NCBI GenBank assembly: GCA_020073485.1
Contig: JAIQFB010000003.1
Coordinates: 62,001-126,000, forward strand
DNA: 64,000 nt
Reading direction: 5' to 3'
DNA from: Terriglobia bacterium
GTDB lineage: Bacteria > Acidobacteriota > Terriglobia > Acidiferrales > UBA7541
The notes beneath the pieces were generated by a model. It saw only the letters and a program-made list of their open reading frames with translations, made no database searches and was not told the origin of the DNA. Positions 15,620 through 24,551 of the stretch are shown one piece after another. Each line of letters starts with the position of its first letter. The first letter of the stretch is position 1. The position numbers and the translations under genes are program-made.

Positions 15620-16717
15620 TTATTGAATCGTGACTTTCTGGACGTCCCACATGCTGGCGGAGCCGATGTACAGCAGGTTGGAGGTCGGGCAGGCGATGGC
15701 GTGAACCAGGTCGCCTGTGTTGTCCTCGCCGTGGCCCAGGCTGGTTTGGGCCCAGCCCTGGACCTTTCCGTCCAGGCTCAGCTTGTAGATTTTGCCCGTG
15801 GTGCCGTCGCCGGTGAATAGATATTGCGTCGGGCCGGGGCTGACGCAGACTTCCCATGGCATGGCCACGCCGGTGATGGTCTTCACAAAGTTTAATTCGG
15901 AGTCATAGACCTGGATGCGCCGGTTTCCGCGGTCGGCAACATAAATGTTGCCCTTGTCATCGGCGGCGATGCCGTGCGGTGTCCGGAACTGATCCTGTCC
16001 GGTGCCGTAGGTTCCCACTTCCTTCAGCCACTTGCCGCCGGGCGCGATCTTCACAATGCGCGAGTTGCCGTAGCCGTCGGAGATGTAAATATTTTCCTGC
16101 GGATCAAAGGCCACATCGGTGGGGCGGTCGAATTCGCCGACCCTTCCCTTTGGATGCAACTCCCGGTTGGCTTGATTGGCATAGCCCCTGCCGAAATGTT
16201 CGACGAACGTCTCGAGATAATCGATCGCCTCCGGCGTCCGGCCCAGCCACTCGACGTTCTGGCCCTCGGGGTCGAATTTGACGATCATGCCGGAGCCTTC
16301 ATCCACCATCCACACATTGTCGTGTTTATCGACGCGCACGGCGTGCGCGAACGACTCGGCATAGTTATGCGGACCCCACTCCTTCACGAATTTGAAGTTC
16401 TGGTCGAACTCGAACAGCTGTGCGGCCTGGCCTCCGCGCGAAATTCCCTGAGGGTTGGTGCGCGAATACACGAACATGTGGCCTTTGGAGTTCAAGGACA
16501 CCCCAACCGTCTGGCCCATCGTAAATCCGGGAATGCTGAGGCGCAGGAATTGGTCGGTGATTTTCATCTCCGAGTAGGTTTTCTCCAACTCCAGTTGCTT
16601 GGCAACTTCTTCCGGGCTGCCTCCAAACTGGGCCAGGGCCCGCTGGGGCAGGAGCAGGCCCGCGGCAATCAGCAAGCCGGGCGCGAAACACGAAAACAGA
16701 ATGCGAAGGGGTTTCAT
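15620..16717 (-). CDS. Exported NHL-repeat beta-propeller protein
   Basis: 365 residues with a Sec signal peptide (MKPLRILFSCFAPGLLIAAGLLL...ALAQ). Repeated blades then carry NHL-type signatures: RPTDVAFDPQENIYISDGYGNSRIVKI, TPHGIAADDKGNIYVADRGNRRIQVY and HAVRVDKHDNVWMVDEGSG. Propellers of this group resemble the peptidyl-alpha-hydroxyglycine amidating lyase fold, but most bacterial members have no known activity and bind ligands or proteins in the periplasm. I chose ATG 16717 because it starts the signal peptide and has GGAG upstream; the longer open frame reads as non-coding. It lies just outside the tRNA-Leu element. Confidence 0.85.
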   Translation of the reverse strand: MKPLRILFSCFAPGLLIAAGLLLPQRALAQFGGSPEEVAKQLELEKTYSEMKITDQFLRLSIPGFTMGQTVGVSLNSKGHMFVYSRTNPQGISRGGQAAQLFEFDQNFKFVKEWGPHNYAESFAHAVRVDKHDNVWMVDEGSGMIVKFDPEGQNVEWLGRTPEAIDYLETFVEHFGRGYANQANRELHPKGRVGEFDRPTDVAFDPQENIYISDGYGNSRIVKIAPGGKWLKEVGTYGTGQDQFRTPHGIAADDKGNIYVADRGNRRIQVYDSELNFVKTITGVAMPWEVCVSPGPTQYLFTGDGTTGKIYKLSLDGKVQGWAQTSLGHGEDNTGDLVHAIACPTSNLLYIGSASMWDVQKVTIQ

Positions 16718-17281
16718 GTAAGGAATTCTCCTTTTCCAAAGAAACGTCCGGCCGGGGCGCACCCGGGCGGTCTTGCACATCGAACCGTTTAGCTGCATCG
16801 GCCGAATGGCACACTCGGTTTCCTCCGGCGTTTGTTTTGTGATTTCTTCTCGGGTTGGCGGAAGTCTACTACCGGCCGTCTCCGTACACAACGCAATCCA
16901 CGCGCGCCTCCGCCCACGAATAGCGATTGGTGATGGAGAGCATCAGGACTTTGAGTTTGCCTTCCGGGGGAAGACCCTGCAAAATAAATAGTGAAGTGTA
17001 ATTAATCTGGATCTGCAGTTTGCGATGCCTCTCTTTTCCTCGATGAATTGAGAATTTCCCCAGCCGGTTCGCAGGTTCCGAGTCGTACCGGGCACACTGT
17101 TGTGACCAAAGCGGCACGCGCGACGCTGGAAGTTTATCACTGCGTCATCGTTTCGTAATGCCGCACCCGTACGATCGCAATGCAAGGTAGGACCGCCGGT
17201 TCCGCCCGGACGCTGTTTGTATTCCGGGAATGCCGGAGTGTTTCATCGCGTCGTGTTATCGCAACAAGGAGGAGACGAACC
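16718..17281. other. Intergenic region between divergent genes
   Basis: No confident gene. It must contain the promoters of the NHL-protein gene and the TonB gene. A minus-strand frame ending near 16869 has a plausible-looking C-terminus (KLKVLMLSITNRYSWAEA) but no supported start and could be a gene remnant. Confidence 0.4.
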
Positions 17282-18133
17282 ATGTTGAATCAAAATGTGT
17301 TTTTGATGGAGGACGCGCCTCATGCCAGCAAGCCCAAGATCAGTTTCGTGCTGCCTTCCTCGGAAATGGCGGCGAAACAGAATCTTTTTGCCGAGGCGAT
17401 CCTCGAGAAGAGTTCGGTACGCCAGAAGAGGAGCCCGCTGAAATGGGCGGCCTCGCTCGGGGCTCACGTCGCAATTTTATTTATTCTCATTCTAATGCCA
17501 TTATATTTTTCGCAAGGTTTGAACCTGCAACGGCTCAATATGACACTCCTGGTCGCGCCGCTGCCGCCCGCGGCAGCGCCACCACCACCGCCGCCTGCCG
17601 CCGCGCCGCGCGTGGCTCGCGTGATTCCAAAAACCTTTACGCCTGGAAAATTGACGGCGCCGTCCTACGTTCCCCGCGCCGTGGTTAGCACGCCGGACGT
17701 GGCTCCGCCTGCGGAAGCTTTCGCGGGGATGCCGGGCGGCGTGCCGGGAGGAATGCCCGGCGGTCAGCTCGGAGGAGTCCTGGGCGGGACGATGAATGGA
17801 GTGGCCGCGCCCGCCGCGCCGGTAGTTGCTGCGGAAGGACCCAAAGGGCCCGTGCGAGTCGGTGGCAGCGTGAAACCGCCGCGGTTGCTCTTCGGCCCCG
17901 CGCCCGTCTATCCGATTCTTGCCAAGCAATCCCGCGTTCAGGGCATCGTCGTGATCGAAGCGATTATCGACGAGCACGGGAATGTGGTTCAGGAAAAAGT
18001 GATCAGCGGGCATCCGTTGCTGGTTGAGGCGGCTTTGAAAGCTGTGTCGCAGAGGAAATATGAAGCCACAGTCCTGGACGGCCAGCCTACGCCGGTCGAT
18101 CTGCGCGTGGAGATAACGTTCCGCGAAGGTTAG
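17282..18133 (+). CDS. TonB-family energy-transducing protein
   Basis: 283 residues, ATG preceded by AAGGAGGAG. The order is a cytoplasmic N-terminus of about 55 residues, one transmembrane helix (HVAILFILILMPLYF), a Pro/Ala-rich spacer with a run of six Pro, a Gly/Met-rich stretch of MPGG-type repeats (about 140-165), and a C-terminal TonB domain (PVYPILAKQSRVQGIVVIEAII, with YEATVLDGQPTPVDLRVEITF at the end). TonB couples the proton-motive force at the inner membrane to outer-membrane receptors. No ExbB/ExbD genes are nearby. It could serve the TonB-dependent receptor at 39520, though they are 21 kb apart. Confidence 0.88.
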   Translation: MLNQNVFLMEDAPHASKPKISFVLPSSEMAAKQNLFAEAILEKSSVRQKRSPLKWAASLGAHVAILFILILMPLYFSQGLNLQRLNMTLLVAPLPPAAAPPPPPPAAAPRVARVIPKTFTPGKLTAPSYVPRAVVSTPDVAPPAEAFAGMPGGVPGGMPGGQLGGVLGGTMNGVAAPAAPVVAAEGPKGPVRVGGSVKPPRLLFGPAPVYPILAKQSRVQGIVVIEAIIDEHGNVVQEKVISGHPLLVEAALKAVSQRKYEATVLDGQPTPVDLRVEITFREG

Positions 18134-18205
18134 ACGCAATCGCGGGCAGTAGGAGATCGCCCGCATATTCAATCAGCGTCTGTGAGGTTTGAAATTGTTG
18201 CAGTT

Positions 18206-18237
18206 GTAGGGGCATCCGCCGCGGTGGGTGCCCCTAC
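18206..18237. repeat. REP-like palindrome
   Basis: GTAGGGGCA and its reverse complement TGCCCCTAC flank a GC-rich centre (CCGCCGCGG). It lies between the converging TonB and dctA genes and could help terminate both. The 7416-7457 segment is a diverged copy. Confidence 0.6.
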
Positions 18238-18264
18238 TCCAAGTACCGTGCGAAGAACTCCCCC

Positions 18265-19572
18265 TCAGGCCAAATTCTTGCGCAATGTGTCCACGTCGAG
18301 TTCGCGCTCCCAGCGCGCAACCACCAGCGTCGCCACGCCGTTTCCGATCATGTTCACCACCGCGCGGAACATACTCATGAAGCGGTCGATGCCAACAAGC
18401 AGAGCCATGCCCGCCACCGGAATTGTGGGAACGACCATCAGCGTCGCGACCAGCGCAATGAATGCCGCTCCGGATACTCCACTGGCTCCCTTCGAAGTCA
18501 GCACGGCCACGCCGAAGATCGCGAACTGCTGCAGCAGCGTCAGGTGGATATTCGTGGCCTGCGCGACGAACAGCGCCGCCATGGTCATATACAGGCTGCT
18601 GCCATCAGTATTGAATGTGTAACCGGTGGGCACGACCAGACCGACCAGGGATTTCGAGCAGCCCAGCTTCTCCATTTTGGCCATGAGCGTAGGCAGCGCC
18701 GGATCCGACGAACTGGTGGCCAGCACCACGATGATCTCTTCCTTGATGTACAGCAGAAATTTGATGATGTTGAATCCCGCGGCCCAGGCAACCAGGCCCA
18801 TAACCACCAGCACGAAAAGAGTGGAAGTGATCCAGAAGATGGCGATGAATTTGCCGAGCGGACCGAGCGATGCGATCCCGTACTGGCCAACGGTGAAGGC
18901 CATCGCTCCGAACGCGCCGATTGACGCGGTCCACATCATCATATTGATGATCTTGAAAACCACCTGCGTCAGTGCCTCGACGAAGTCGACGATCACCCTC
19001 GCTTTCTGGCCCGCCATCGACAAGGCAAATCCAAACAATACGGCGACCAGCAGCACCTGCAGAATATTGCCCTGGGCAAATGCATTCACCATGGTCGTGG
19101 GGATAATGTTCATCAGGAATTCGGGCACGGTCAGCGATTTGGAAGCGCCGGCGTAACTCTCCACGGATTTGGCGTTGAGTGTCGCGACGTTCACATTGAA
19201 GCCGGACCCCGGATGCACAACATTTCCGACGACCATCCCCGTAAGCAGCGCGAGAGTGGAAACGATTTCAAAGTAGAGCAGCGCCTTTCCGCCGATTCTG
19301 CCGACTTTTTTCAAATTCTCCATGCCGGCAATGCCCGTGACCACTGTGCAGAAAATCACCACGGTGATTACCATGGTGATCAGGCGGATGAATCCGTCGC
19401 CAAGGGGCTTCATCTTGACCGCGGACTGCGGGAAGAAATACCCGTACACGATCGCCAGGGCCACTCCAATCAGCACTTGCCCCCATAGTGTCAGGTAGAA
19501 CGGGCTTTTTTTGCGTGGAGCGCCTGGTTCGGCGGGAATTCGCGACTGATTGACTTGGGGCATGTCGCCCAT
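18265..19572 (-). CDS. dctA: C4-dicarboxylate:cation symporter (DctA/glutamate symporter family)
   Basis: 435 residues with eight or more hydrophobic segments. Diagnostic parts of the dicarboxylate/amino acid:cation symporter family are present: the Ser-rich re-entrant loop ATSSSDPALPTLMAKMEKLG, the TGYTFNTDGSSLY motif with substrate and cation ligands, and GASGVSGAAFI in the second hairpin. The family imports succinate, fumarate, malate or acidic amino acids with protons or sodium. The start has AAGGAG at a good distance. It is the last gene of the minus-strand 2-oxoacid dehydrogenase cluster, so uptake of the cluster's carbon source is a reasonable inference. Confidence 0.9.
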   Translation of the reverse strand: MGDMPQVNQSRIPAEPGAPRKKSPFYLTLWGQVLIGVALAIVYGYFFPQSAVKMKPLGDGFIRLITMVITVVIFCTVVTGIAGMENLKKVGRIGGKALLYFEIVSTLALLTGMVVGNVVHPGSGFNVNVATLNAKSVESYAGASKSLTVPEFLMNIIPTTMVNAFAQGNILQVLLVAVLFGFALSMAGQKARVIVDFVEALTQVVFKIINMMMWTASIGAFGAMAFTVGQYGIASLGPLGKFIAIFWITSTLFVLVVMGLVAWAAGFNIIKFLLYIKEEIIVVLATSSSDPALPTLMAKMEKLGCSKSLVGLVVPTGYTFNTDGSSLYMTMAALFVAQATNIHLTLLQQFAIFGVAVLTSKGASGVSGAAFIALVATLMVVPTIPVAGMALLVGIDRFMSMFRAVVNMIGNGVATLVVARWERELDVDTLRKNLA

Positions 19573-19668
19573 CGTAGATTCTCCTTGAGTCGTGCGCCAG
19601 GCAGAGGCCGCACTGCGCCTCCCGCAATCCGATTCAGGTATTAGGTCTGCCCGGGTTCTGGGAGTCTA

Positions 19669-20892
19669 TCACTGCAGGAGCGTTTTGGGTTCAACAATGG
19701 AGGCAACAAGATCGTTCAGGAATAAGGCCGCGCGAGCGCCGTCCAGGACGCGGTGGTCGCTGGAAAGCGTGAGGCTCATCATCGGGCGAACCGCCGGCTG
19801 GCCGTTCACGGCCACCACGCGATCTGAGATGCTGCCCACGGCCAGGATTGCGGCTTGTGGAGGCACGATGATCGCCGTGAACGCATCTACTTGGTACATG
19901 CCCAGATTGCTGATCGTGAACGTCGCTCCGGCAATATCCGCGGGGCGTAATTTCCCGGCGCGGGCGCGCTCGGCAAGATCGCGCCGCAGCACGGCGATTT
20001 CGCCGAGGCTCTTGCGATTCGCTGCCGGAATCACAGCGGTGACCACTCCGTCGTCAACGGCCATGGCCACTCCGACGTTCACTTCGGGATTCAAGTGGAT
20101 GCCGCTGCCCCTCCAACTGGCGTTCACGCGCGGATGCTTTTCGAGAGCGTGAGCCACGGCCGCAATCAGCAGATCCGTGTGGCTGAGCCGCACGCCGCGC
20201 TCGCGTTCGATCGCGGGCCCGAATTTTTCGCGCGCCGCACCCAGCGCGGTTGCATCCGCATCGCGAGTCACAAAAAAATGCGGCGCCGTCGTCCAGCTCT
20301 GCGTGGTGCGCTCTGCCATCAGCCGCGCGACCTGGGTCAGGGTTTCAGTGGCGCGGCCTTCAGCCTGCGCGGTTTTAGCTGCACCCGGGACGCCGCCCTG
20401 CGAAGCCGAAGCATTCACGAGCGCCAGAATATCCTCGGCAAGAATTTCTCCGTCGCCGCCCGAGCCGCGCACGTGTGCAAGATCGATGCCGTGTTCTTTC
20501 GCCAGCCGGCGAGCCTTCGGCGAAATTCTTGCCGTAGCTGAGGGCCCCGACGGGGCTGAAGGTTTTGCGGGAGCCGCAGCCGCCGGAGCGGCAGCTTTCG
20601 CATCCATGCGCCGCCCCGTGGCCATATCCTCAGATTCGGCAGGCGGCTTTTCCCCCGGCTGCACGATCCACGCGATGGTCTGGCCCACGGGAATGACGTC
20701 GCCTTCATGGGCCTTGACGCCCGCAAGGATTCCGTCCGCAGGAGACTCCACTTCCACGACGGCTTTGTCGGTTTCCACTTCCAACAGCGGCTCGCCCTTG
20801 GCGATGGTTTCCCCTTCTTTTTTTCGCCAAGCGATGAGCTTGCCGCTTTCCTGCGCCATCTCCAGTGCGGGCATTACGATGCTATGGGCCAT
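19669..20892 (-). CDS. pdhC: 2-oxoacid dehydrogenase complex E2, dihydrolipoamide acyltransferase
   Basis: 407 residues with the standard E2 order: one lipoyl domain with the lipoylated Lys in EVETDKAVVEVESP (residue about 43), an Ala/Pro-rich linker, a peripheral-subunit-binding domain (ISPKARRLAKEHGIDL..VRGSG, about 125-160), and the catalytic acyltransferase domain ending in SSDHRVLDGARAALFL with the active-site His and Asp. It transfers the acyl group formed by E1 to coenzyme A. E1alpha and E1beta are encoded upstream on the same strand, interrupted by the M24-fold gene. No E3 gene is in the window. The symbol is by analogy; pyruvate versus acetoin or another 2-oxoacid is not determined. 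Confidence 0.92.
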   Translation of the reverse strand: MAHSIVMPALEMAQESGKLIAWRKKEGETIAKGEPLLEVETDKAVVEVESPADGILAGVKAHEGDVIPVGQTIAWIVQPGEKPPAESEDMATGRRMDAKAAAPAAAAPAKPSAPSGPSATARISPKARRLAKEHGIDLAHVRGSGGDGEILAEDILALVNASASQGGVPGAAKTAQAEGRATETLTQVARLMAERTTQSWTTAPHFFVTRDADATALGAAREKFGPAIERERGVRLSHTDLLIAAVAHALEKHPRVNASWRGSGIHLNPEVNVGVAMAVDDGVVTAVIPAANRKSLGEIAVLRRDLAERARAGKLRPADIAGATFTISNLGMYQVDAFTAIIVPPQAAILAVGSISDRVVAVNGQPAVRPMMSLTLSSDHRVLDGARAALFLNDLVASIVEPKTLLQ

Positions 20893-21013
20893 GGTGTTTG
20901 AGGTCAGCGGCAGACAGCGCCGTTACTTTAGTATTCTCCCGATTTGATCTCTGGTTTTTCGGAAATCCGAGCTTCCGCTCGGACATTCGCGCCGTCGAAT
21001 CGTGGGCTTCGGT

Positions 21014-21079
21014 CCCTGAAGCTTCAGGGGTTAAAACCCCAGCTGAGACCGGACTTTTTGTCGGGGCTGAAGCCCCGAC
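21014..21079. repeat. Cluster of REP-like palindromes
   Basis: Three perfect inverted repeats lie almost back to back: CCCTGAAGCTTCAGGG (21014-21029), GGGGTTAAAACCCC (21027-21040) and GTCGGGGCT-GA-AGCCCCGAC (21060-21079). They lie between the M24 gene and the E2 gene of the same strand and could act as processing, pausing or partial termination signals within the cluster. Confidence 0.65.
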
Positions 21080-21124
21080 CTCCTGAATCATTCGCGCGCG
21101 TCGAATAAATTAGAGAGCTATCTG

Positions 21125-22471
21125 TTACTTGGCGACGCCGACTCGCTCCGTTCTGGCGCTGGCTTCGACCATCTCCACCACGTTCTGGCTGGGCGGAGCT
21201 TCGGTCTCGCGCATGGTTTCCAGCGGTCCATCGACGCTGACGTAGTGCGCGCCGGCGACCAACAATTTTTCCGCCGGGAAGCGAGTGATCACTTCGTGGC
21301 CCGTTTCGGTGACCACGATTTCTTCCTCGATGCGCGCCGCGCTCCAGCCGTCGCTCGCGGGCCAGAACGTCTCCAGCGCGAACACCATGCCCGGCTTGAT
21401 CTCGTGAGAATGTTCCAGCGACACCAGGCGGCTGATGACGGGTTTTTCCCAGATCGCGAGGCCAATGCCGTGCCCGTACTGCAGCGCGAAAGCCGCTTCC
21501 TCATCGGGGAATCCGAATTCCTTCGCTTTCGGCCAGACCGCGGCGATTTCCGCGGTCGTGCGCCCGGGGCGTACCAGGGAAATCGCGGCGTCGAGGTAAT
21601 CGCGGCAGCGTTTGTAGGCGTCGACCATCGCGCGCGATCCGTAACCGATGGTGAAGGTGCGGTAGTAGCACGTGCGGTAGCCCATGTAGGAATGCAAAAT
21701 GTCGTAATACACCGGATCGCCGGGTCGCAAGGTGCGGTCGGAAAACACGTGCGGGTGCGGATTACAGCGCTCGCCCGAAATGGCGTTCACCGCTTCCACG
21801 TATTCCGAGCCGAGATCGTACAAAACCTTGCTGACCAGGCCTACGGCTTCGTTTTCGCGCATGCCCGGCTTCATCGCGCAATACAAATCGTGGTACGCGG
21901 CGTCGACCATCATGGCCGATGTGTTGAGCAGAGTGATTTCATCGCGCGTCTTGATCACGCGCGCGTCGGACATCAACTGTTGCCCGTCGACCACGGTGAT
22001 CCCTTCCTTCTGCAGCGCGAACAGGATGGGCGGCTCGACGATGTCCACGCCGAGCGGTTCCTTGTGCAGCCCGCGCATCTCGAGTTCGACGCGAATCTTC
22101 TTGGCCACGTCTTCCGCGCGGCCCATTTCCGGGGACATCGCGCCGCGCAGCAGCGGGATGCCGGCGCGCGAGCGCTCTCCCAGCCATGGGCAATTGATCT
22201 GGTGGTGCTTTGCGGCCGAGCCGAAATCCCAGAGGATGGGCTCGCCGTTTTGCGGCAGCAGCGTGAAGCGGCTCATCTTGTCCTGCGCCCACGTGCCAAT
22301 ATGCGTGGCCGTCAGGTAGCGCACGTTGTTCATGTCAAAGCAGAGCAGCGCGCCCATTTCGGACTTCTGCAGCAGCGATTTCGCCCGCGCCAGCCGCTCC
22401 GTGCGCAGCCGGTCGAAGTCCACGCGCTTTTCCCAATCCACCGCCATCGATCCATATGTCGGCAATGCCAT
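21125..22471 (-). CDS. M24 (pita-bread fold) metallopeptidase-like protein with an altered metal site
   Basis: 448 residues with creatinase/prolidase-type N- and C-terminal domains (FDMNNVRYLTA; QYGHGIGLAIWEKP; ALETFWPASDGW; ARIEEEIVVTETG). Of the five M24 metal ligands, the first Asp (about 257, YYDILHS), the His in GHGIG and both Glu are present. The second Asp, expected 11 residues after the first, is Cys268 (GYRTCYYRTF). M24 folds also serve as creatinase and DMSP lyase (DddP), so peptidase activity should not be assumed. ATG 22471 has GAGGAG upstream. It is inserted between the E1beta and E2 genes, which suggests a step in supplying or processing the cluster's substrate. Confidence 0.85.
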   Translation of the reverse strand: MALPTYGSMAVDWEKRVDFDRLRTERLARAKSLLQKSEMGALLCFDMNNVRYLTATHIGTWAQDKMSRFTLLPQNGEPILWDFGSAAKHHQINCPWLGERSRAGIPLLRGAMSPEMGRAEDVAKKIRVELEMRGLHKEPLGVDIVEPPILFALQKEGITVVDGQQLMSDARVIKTRDEITLLNTSAMMVDAAYHDLYCAMKPGMRENEAVGLVSKVLYDLGSEYVEAVNAISGERCNPHPHVFSDRTLRPGDPVYYDILHSYMGYRTCYYRTFTIGYGSRAMVDAYKRCRDYLDAAISLVRPGRTTAEIAAVWPKAKEFGFPDEEAAFALQYGHGIGLAIWEKPVISRLVSLEHSHEIKPGMVFALETFWPASDGWSAARIEEEIVVTETGHEVITRFPAEKLLVAGAHYVSVDGPLETMRETEAPPSQNVVEMVEASARTERVGVAK

Positions 22472-22487
22472 GAGGATTCTCCTCTCA

Positions 22488-22555
22488 GTGGGACAGGTTT
22501 CAGCCTGTCGGACTTTGCAAAACTTCAAAACCAGACAGGCCGAAGCCTCTCCTAC
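22488..22555. repeat. REP-like paired repeats
   Basis: GGGACAGGTTTCAGCCTGTC at about 22490-22509 and GACAGGCCGAAGCCTCTCC at about 22534-22552 are inverted relatives of one another and share the GGCTGAAGCC-type core. They lie in the gap between E1beta and the M24 gene. Confidence 0.5.
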
Positions 22556-22567
22556 CTTAACCCGTAG

Positions 22568-23560
22568 TTAGCGCTTGCACATCTTTTTGGCCGTCTCGAA
22601 CAATAGCTGCTCGGTCGGAATCGTCGCATCTTCCAGCGGAGGCGAGAAGGGAACCGGCACGTGCATCGCCCCGATCCGCTTCACCGGCGCATCCAGATCA
22701 TAGAACGCTCCCGTGGCAATCACCGAGGCAATTTCCGCCGTCACGCCGTACCGCTCGTAGCCTTCGTCCACGACAATCGCCCGCGATGTTTTCTTCGCCG
22801 ATTCGATCAGCGTTTTCTCGTCCAGCGGCCAGGTGGTTCGCGGGTCCACCACTTCCGCGCTGATGCCGATTTCTTCCAGCATCTTCGCCGCTCCCAGAGC
22901 CACCGGCACCATGCTGCTGGTCGCCACGATGGTGATGTCCTCTCCCTCGCGCTTGACGTCGGCCACGCCGAAGGGAATGGCGTAGTCCTCGACCGGAACT
23001 GGGCCTTTCACTTTGAACATCATTTTGTCTTCAAAAAACACGACGGGATTGTCGTCGCGGATCGCCGTCTTCATCAGGCCCTTGGCATCGTAGGGCGTCG
23101 AGGGCAGCACGACTTTCAAGCCGGGAACGTGGCTCATCCACGCATGCAGCGACTGCGAATGCTGCGCGGCCGATCGGCGCCCGCCTCCTAGCGTGGTCCG
23201 CAACACCATCGGCACCTTCCACGCGCCGCCCGACATATAGTGCACCTTCGCGGCCTGATTCACCATCTGGTCCATCACCAGCGTCAGGAAATCCCCGAAC
23301 ATGATGTCGACCACCGGACGCATGCCCGTCATGGCCGCGCCCACCGCGATGCCCGTGAATCCCGGCTCCGAAATCGGTGTATCGATGACCCGCGATTTTC
23401 CGAATTCCTCGACCATGCCGGAAAGAACCTTGAACGGCGTCCCGGCTTCGGCCACGTCTTCGCCCATAATGAAGACGCGCGGGTCGCGCCGCATCTCCTC
23501 GGCCAGGGCTTCGCGGACCGCTTCCGCCATCGTCAATTCACGCACCGCGACCTCAGGCAT
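22568..23560 (-). CDS. pdhB: 2-oxoacid dehydrogenase E1 component, beta subunit
   Basis: 330 residues of transketolase-type Pyr plus C-terminal domain: REALAEEMRRDPRVFIMGEDV at the start, then RVIDTPISEPGFTGIAVGAAM, RTTLGGGRRSAAQHSQSLHAW and AIVVDEGYERYGVTAEI. With E1alpha it decarboxylates a 2-oxoacid using TPP and acylates the lipoyl arm of E2. ATG 23560 is preceded by GAGGAGG and overlaps the end of E1alpha by 8 bases, showing translational coupling. A longer open frame to 23617 lies within E1alpha and is not needed. Confidence 0.92.
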   Translation of the reverse strand: MPEVAVRELTMAEAVREALAEEMRRDPRVFIMGEDVAEAGTPFKVLSGMVEEFGKSRVIDTPISEPGFTGIAVGAAMTGMRPVVDIMFGDFLTLVMDQMVNQAAKVHYMSGGAWKVPMVLRTTLGGGRRSAAQHSQSLHAWMSHVPGLKVVLPSTPYDAKGLMKTAIRDDNPVVFFEDKMMFKVKGPVPVEDYAIPFGVADVKREGEDITIVATSSMVPVALGAAKMLEEIGISAEVVDPRTTWPLDEKTLIESAKKTSRAIVVDEGYERYGVTAEIASVIATGAFYDLDAPVKRIGAMHVPVPFSPPLEDATIPTEQLLFETAKKMCKR

Positions 23561-24551
23561 ACACGTCCTCCTCGACCTGATCCACGCCGGGATAGGGAGA
23601 CTTGAGTGCGAATGCAACCGCCGCTTCGATCTCGGATTTTACTTCCGCCTGGATCTTGTCCAGCGCCGGTTGCTCCACGAGCTTTTGCGAAATCATCCAG
23701 TCGGCAAGGATTTTGATCGGATCGCGGGTGTTCAGCCAGGTGGTTTCTTCCTGCTTGGCGCGATAATACTCGCGATTCACGTCGCCGACGTGATGCCCGC
23801 GGTAACGGTAGGTGTTGCACAAGAGGAATGAAGGGCCTTTTCCGGCGCGCGCGTCTCCCACCAGGCGGCTGGCCACGGCATGCACGGTGCGCACGTCCTG
23901 CCCGTCTACGGCTTCGGCCGGAATACCGAAGGCCGCGGGGCGAGCCAGTATTTCTCCCGCGGTGGTCTCCGAATAGTGCGTGTATTCGTTGTACATATTA
24001 TTTTCGCAGGCGTAGATGACCGGCAAATTCCAAAGTTTCGACAGGTTCAGCACTTCGTACAGAAGTCCCTGGCCGAGTGCCCCTTCGCCAAAAAAGCACA
24101 CCGCCACCTGCCCGGACCCGCGCATCTTCGCCGAAAATGCCGCTCCCGCCGCCATGCCCACGCTTCCACCGACAATCGCGTTCGCTCCCAGGTTGCCGCT
24201 GGCCGGGTCGGCAATGTGCATCGACCCGCCCTTGCCGCGGCAGTAGCCCGCTTCCTTGCCCAGCAGTTCGGCGTACATGCGATCGGGCGTCGCACCCTTG
24301 GCCAGACAATGCCCGTGGCCGCGGTGCGTGCTGGTGATGTAATCGTCGGGGCGCAGGGCCTCGCAAATTCCAACCGCTACCGCTTCTTCACCGCTGTACA
24401 GATGCGAGAGTCCGGGCATGACTGCGCGCAAATACAGTTCGTTGACCTGTTCCTCGAAGGAACGGATGCGCGTCATTTGCCTGTAAATGTGAAGCAGTTG
24501 CTCGGCGCCAAGCGTCGCGCCGGTTTTGGACTCATTGGCTGCAGTGGTCAT
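23553..24551 (-). CDS. pdhA: 2-oxoacid dehydrogenase E1 component, alpha subunit
   Basis: 332 residues. The E1alpha features are IRSFEEQVNELYLRAVMPG at the N-terminus, HRGHGHCLAKGA, CRGKGGSMHIADP, and the TPP/Mg motif FFGEGALGQGLLYEVLNL..NNMYNEYT, with a Glu in place of the usual Asp of GDG. It pairs with the beta subunit encoded immediately downstream (8-base overlap). The upstream dehydrogenase gene overlaps its start by 4 bases, so these three genes are one operon. The length and motifs suit acetoin or pyruvate dehydrogenase-type E1alpha of the short, heterotetrameric class. Confidence 0.92.
   Translation of the reverse strand: MTTAANESKTGATLGAEQLLHIYRQMTRIRSFEEQVNELYLRAVMPGLSHLYSGEEAVAVGICEALRPDDYITSTHRGHGHCLAKGATPDRMYAELLGKEAGYCRGKGGSMHIADPASGNLGANAIVGGSVGMAAGAAFSAKMRGSGQVAVCFFGEGALGQGLLYEVLNLSKLWNLPVIYACENNMYNEYTHYSETTAGEILARPAAFGIPAEAVDGQDVRTVHAVASRLVGDARAGKGPSFLLCNTYRYRGHHVGDVNREYYRAKQEETTWLNTRDPIKILADWMISQKLVEQPALDKIQAEVKSEIEAAVAFALKSPYPGVDQVEEDVYA

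Noticed and set aside
16869-17117. Minus-strand frame ending KLKVLMLSITNRYSWAEA
   Set aside because: The tail looks protein-like, but there is no supported start and the N-terminal half looks random. Mentioned only in the intergenic entry.
21245-22567. 440-codon plus-strand open frame opposite the M24 gene
   Set aside because: His/Arg-rich shadow of the M24 gene, with no ribosome site or domain.
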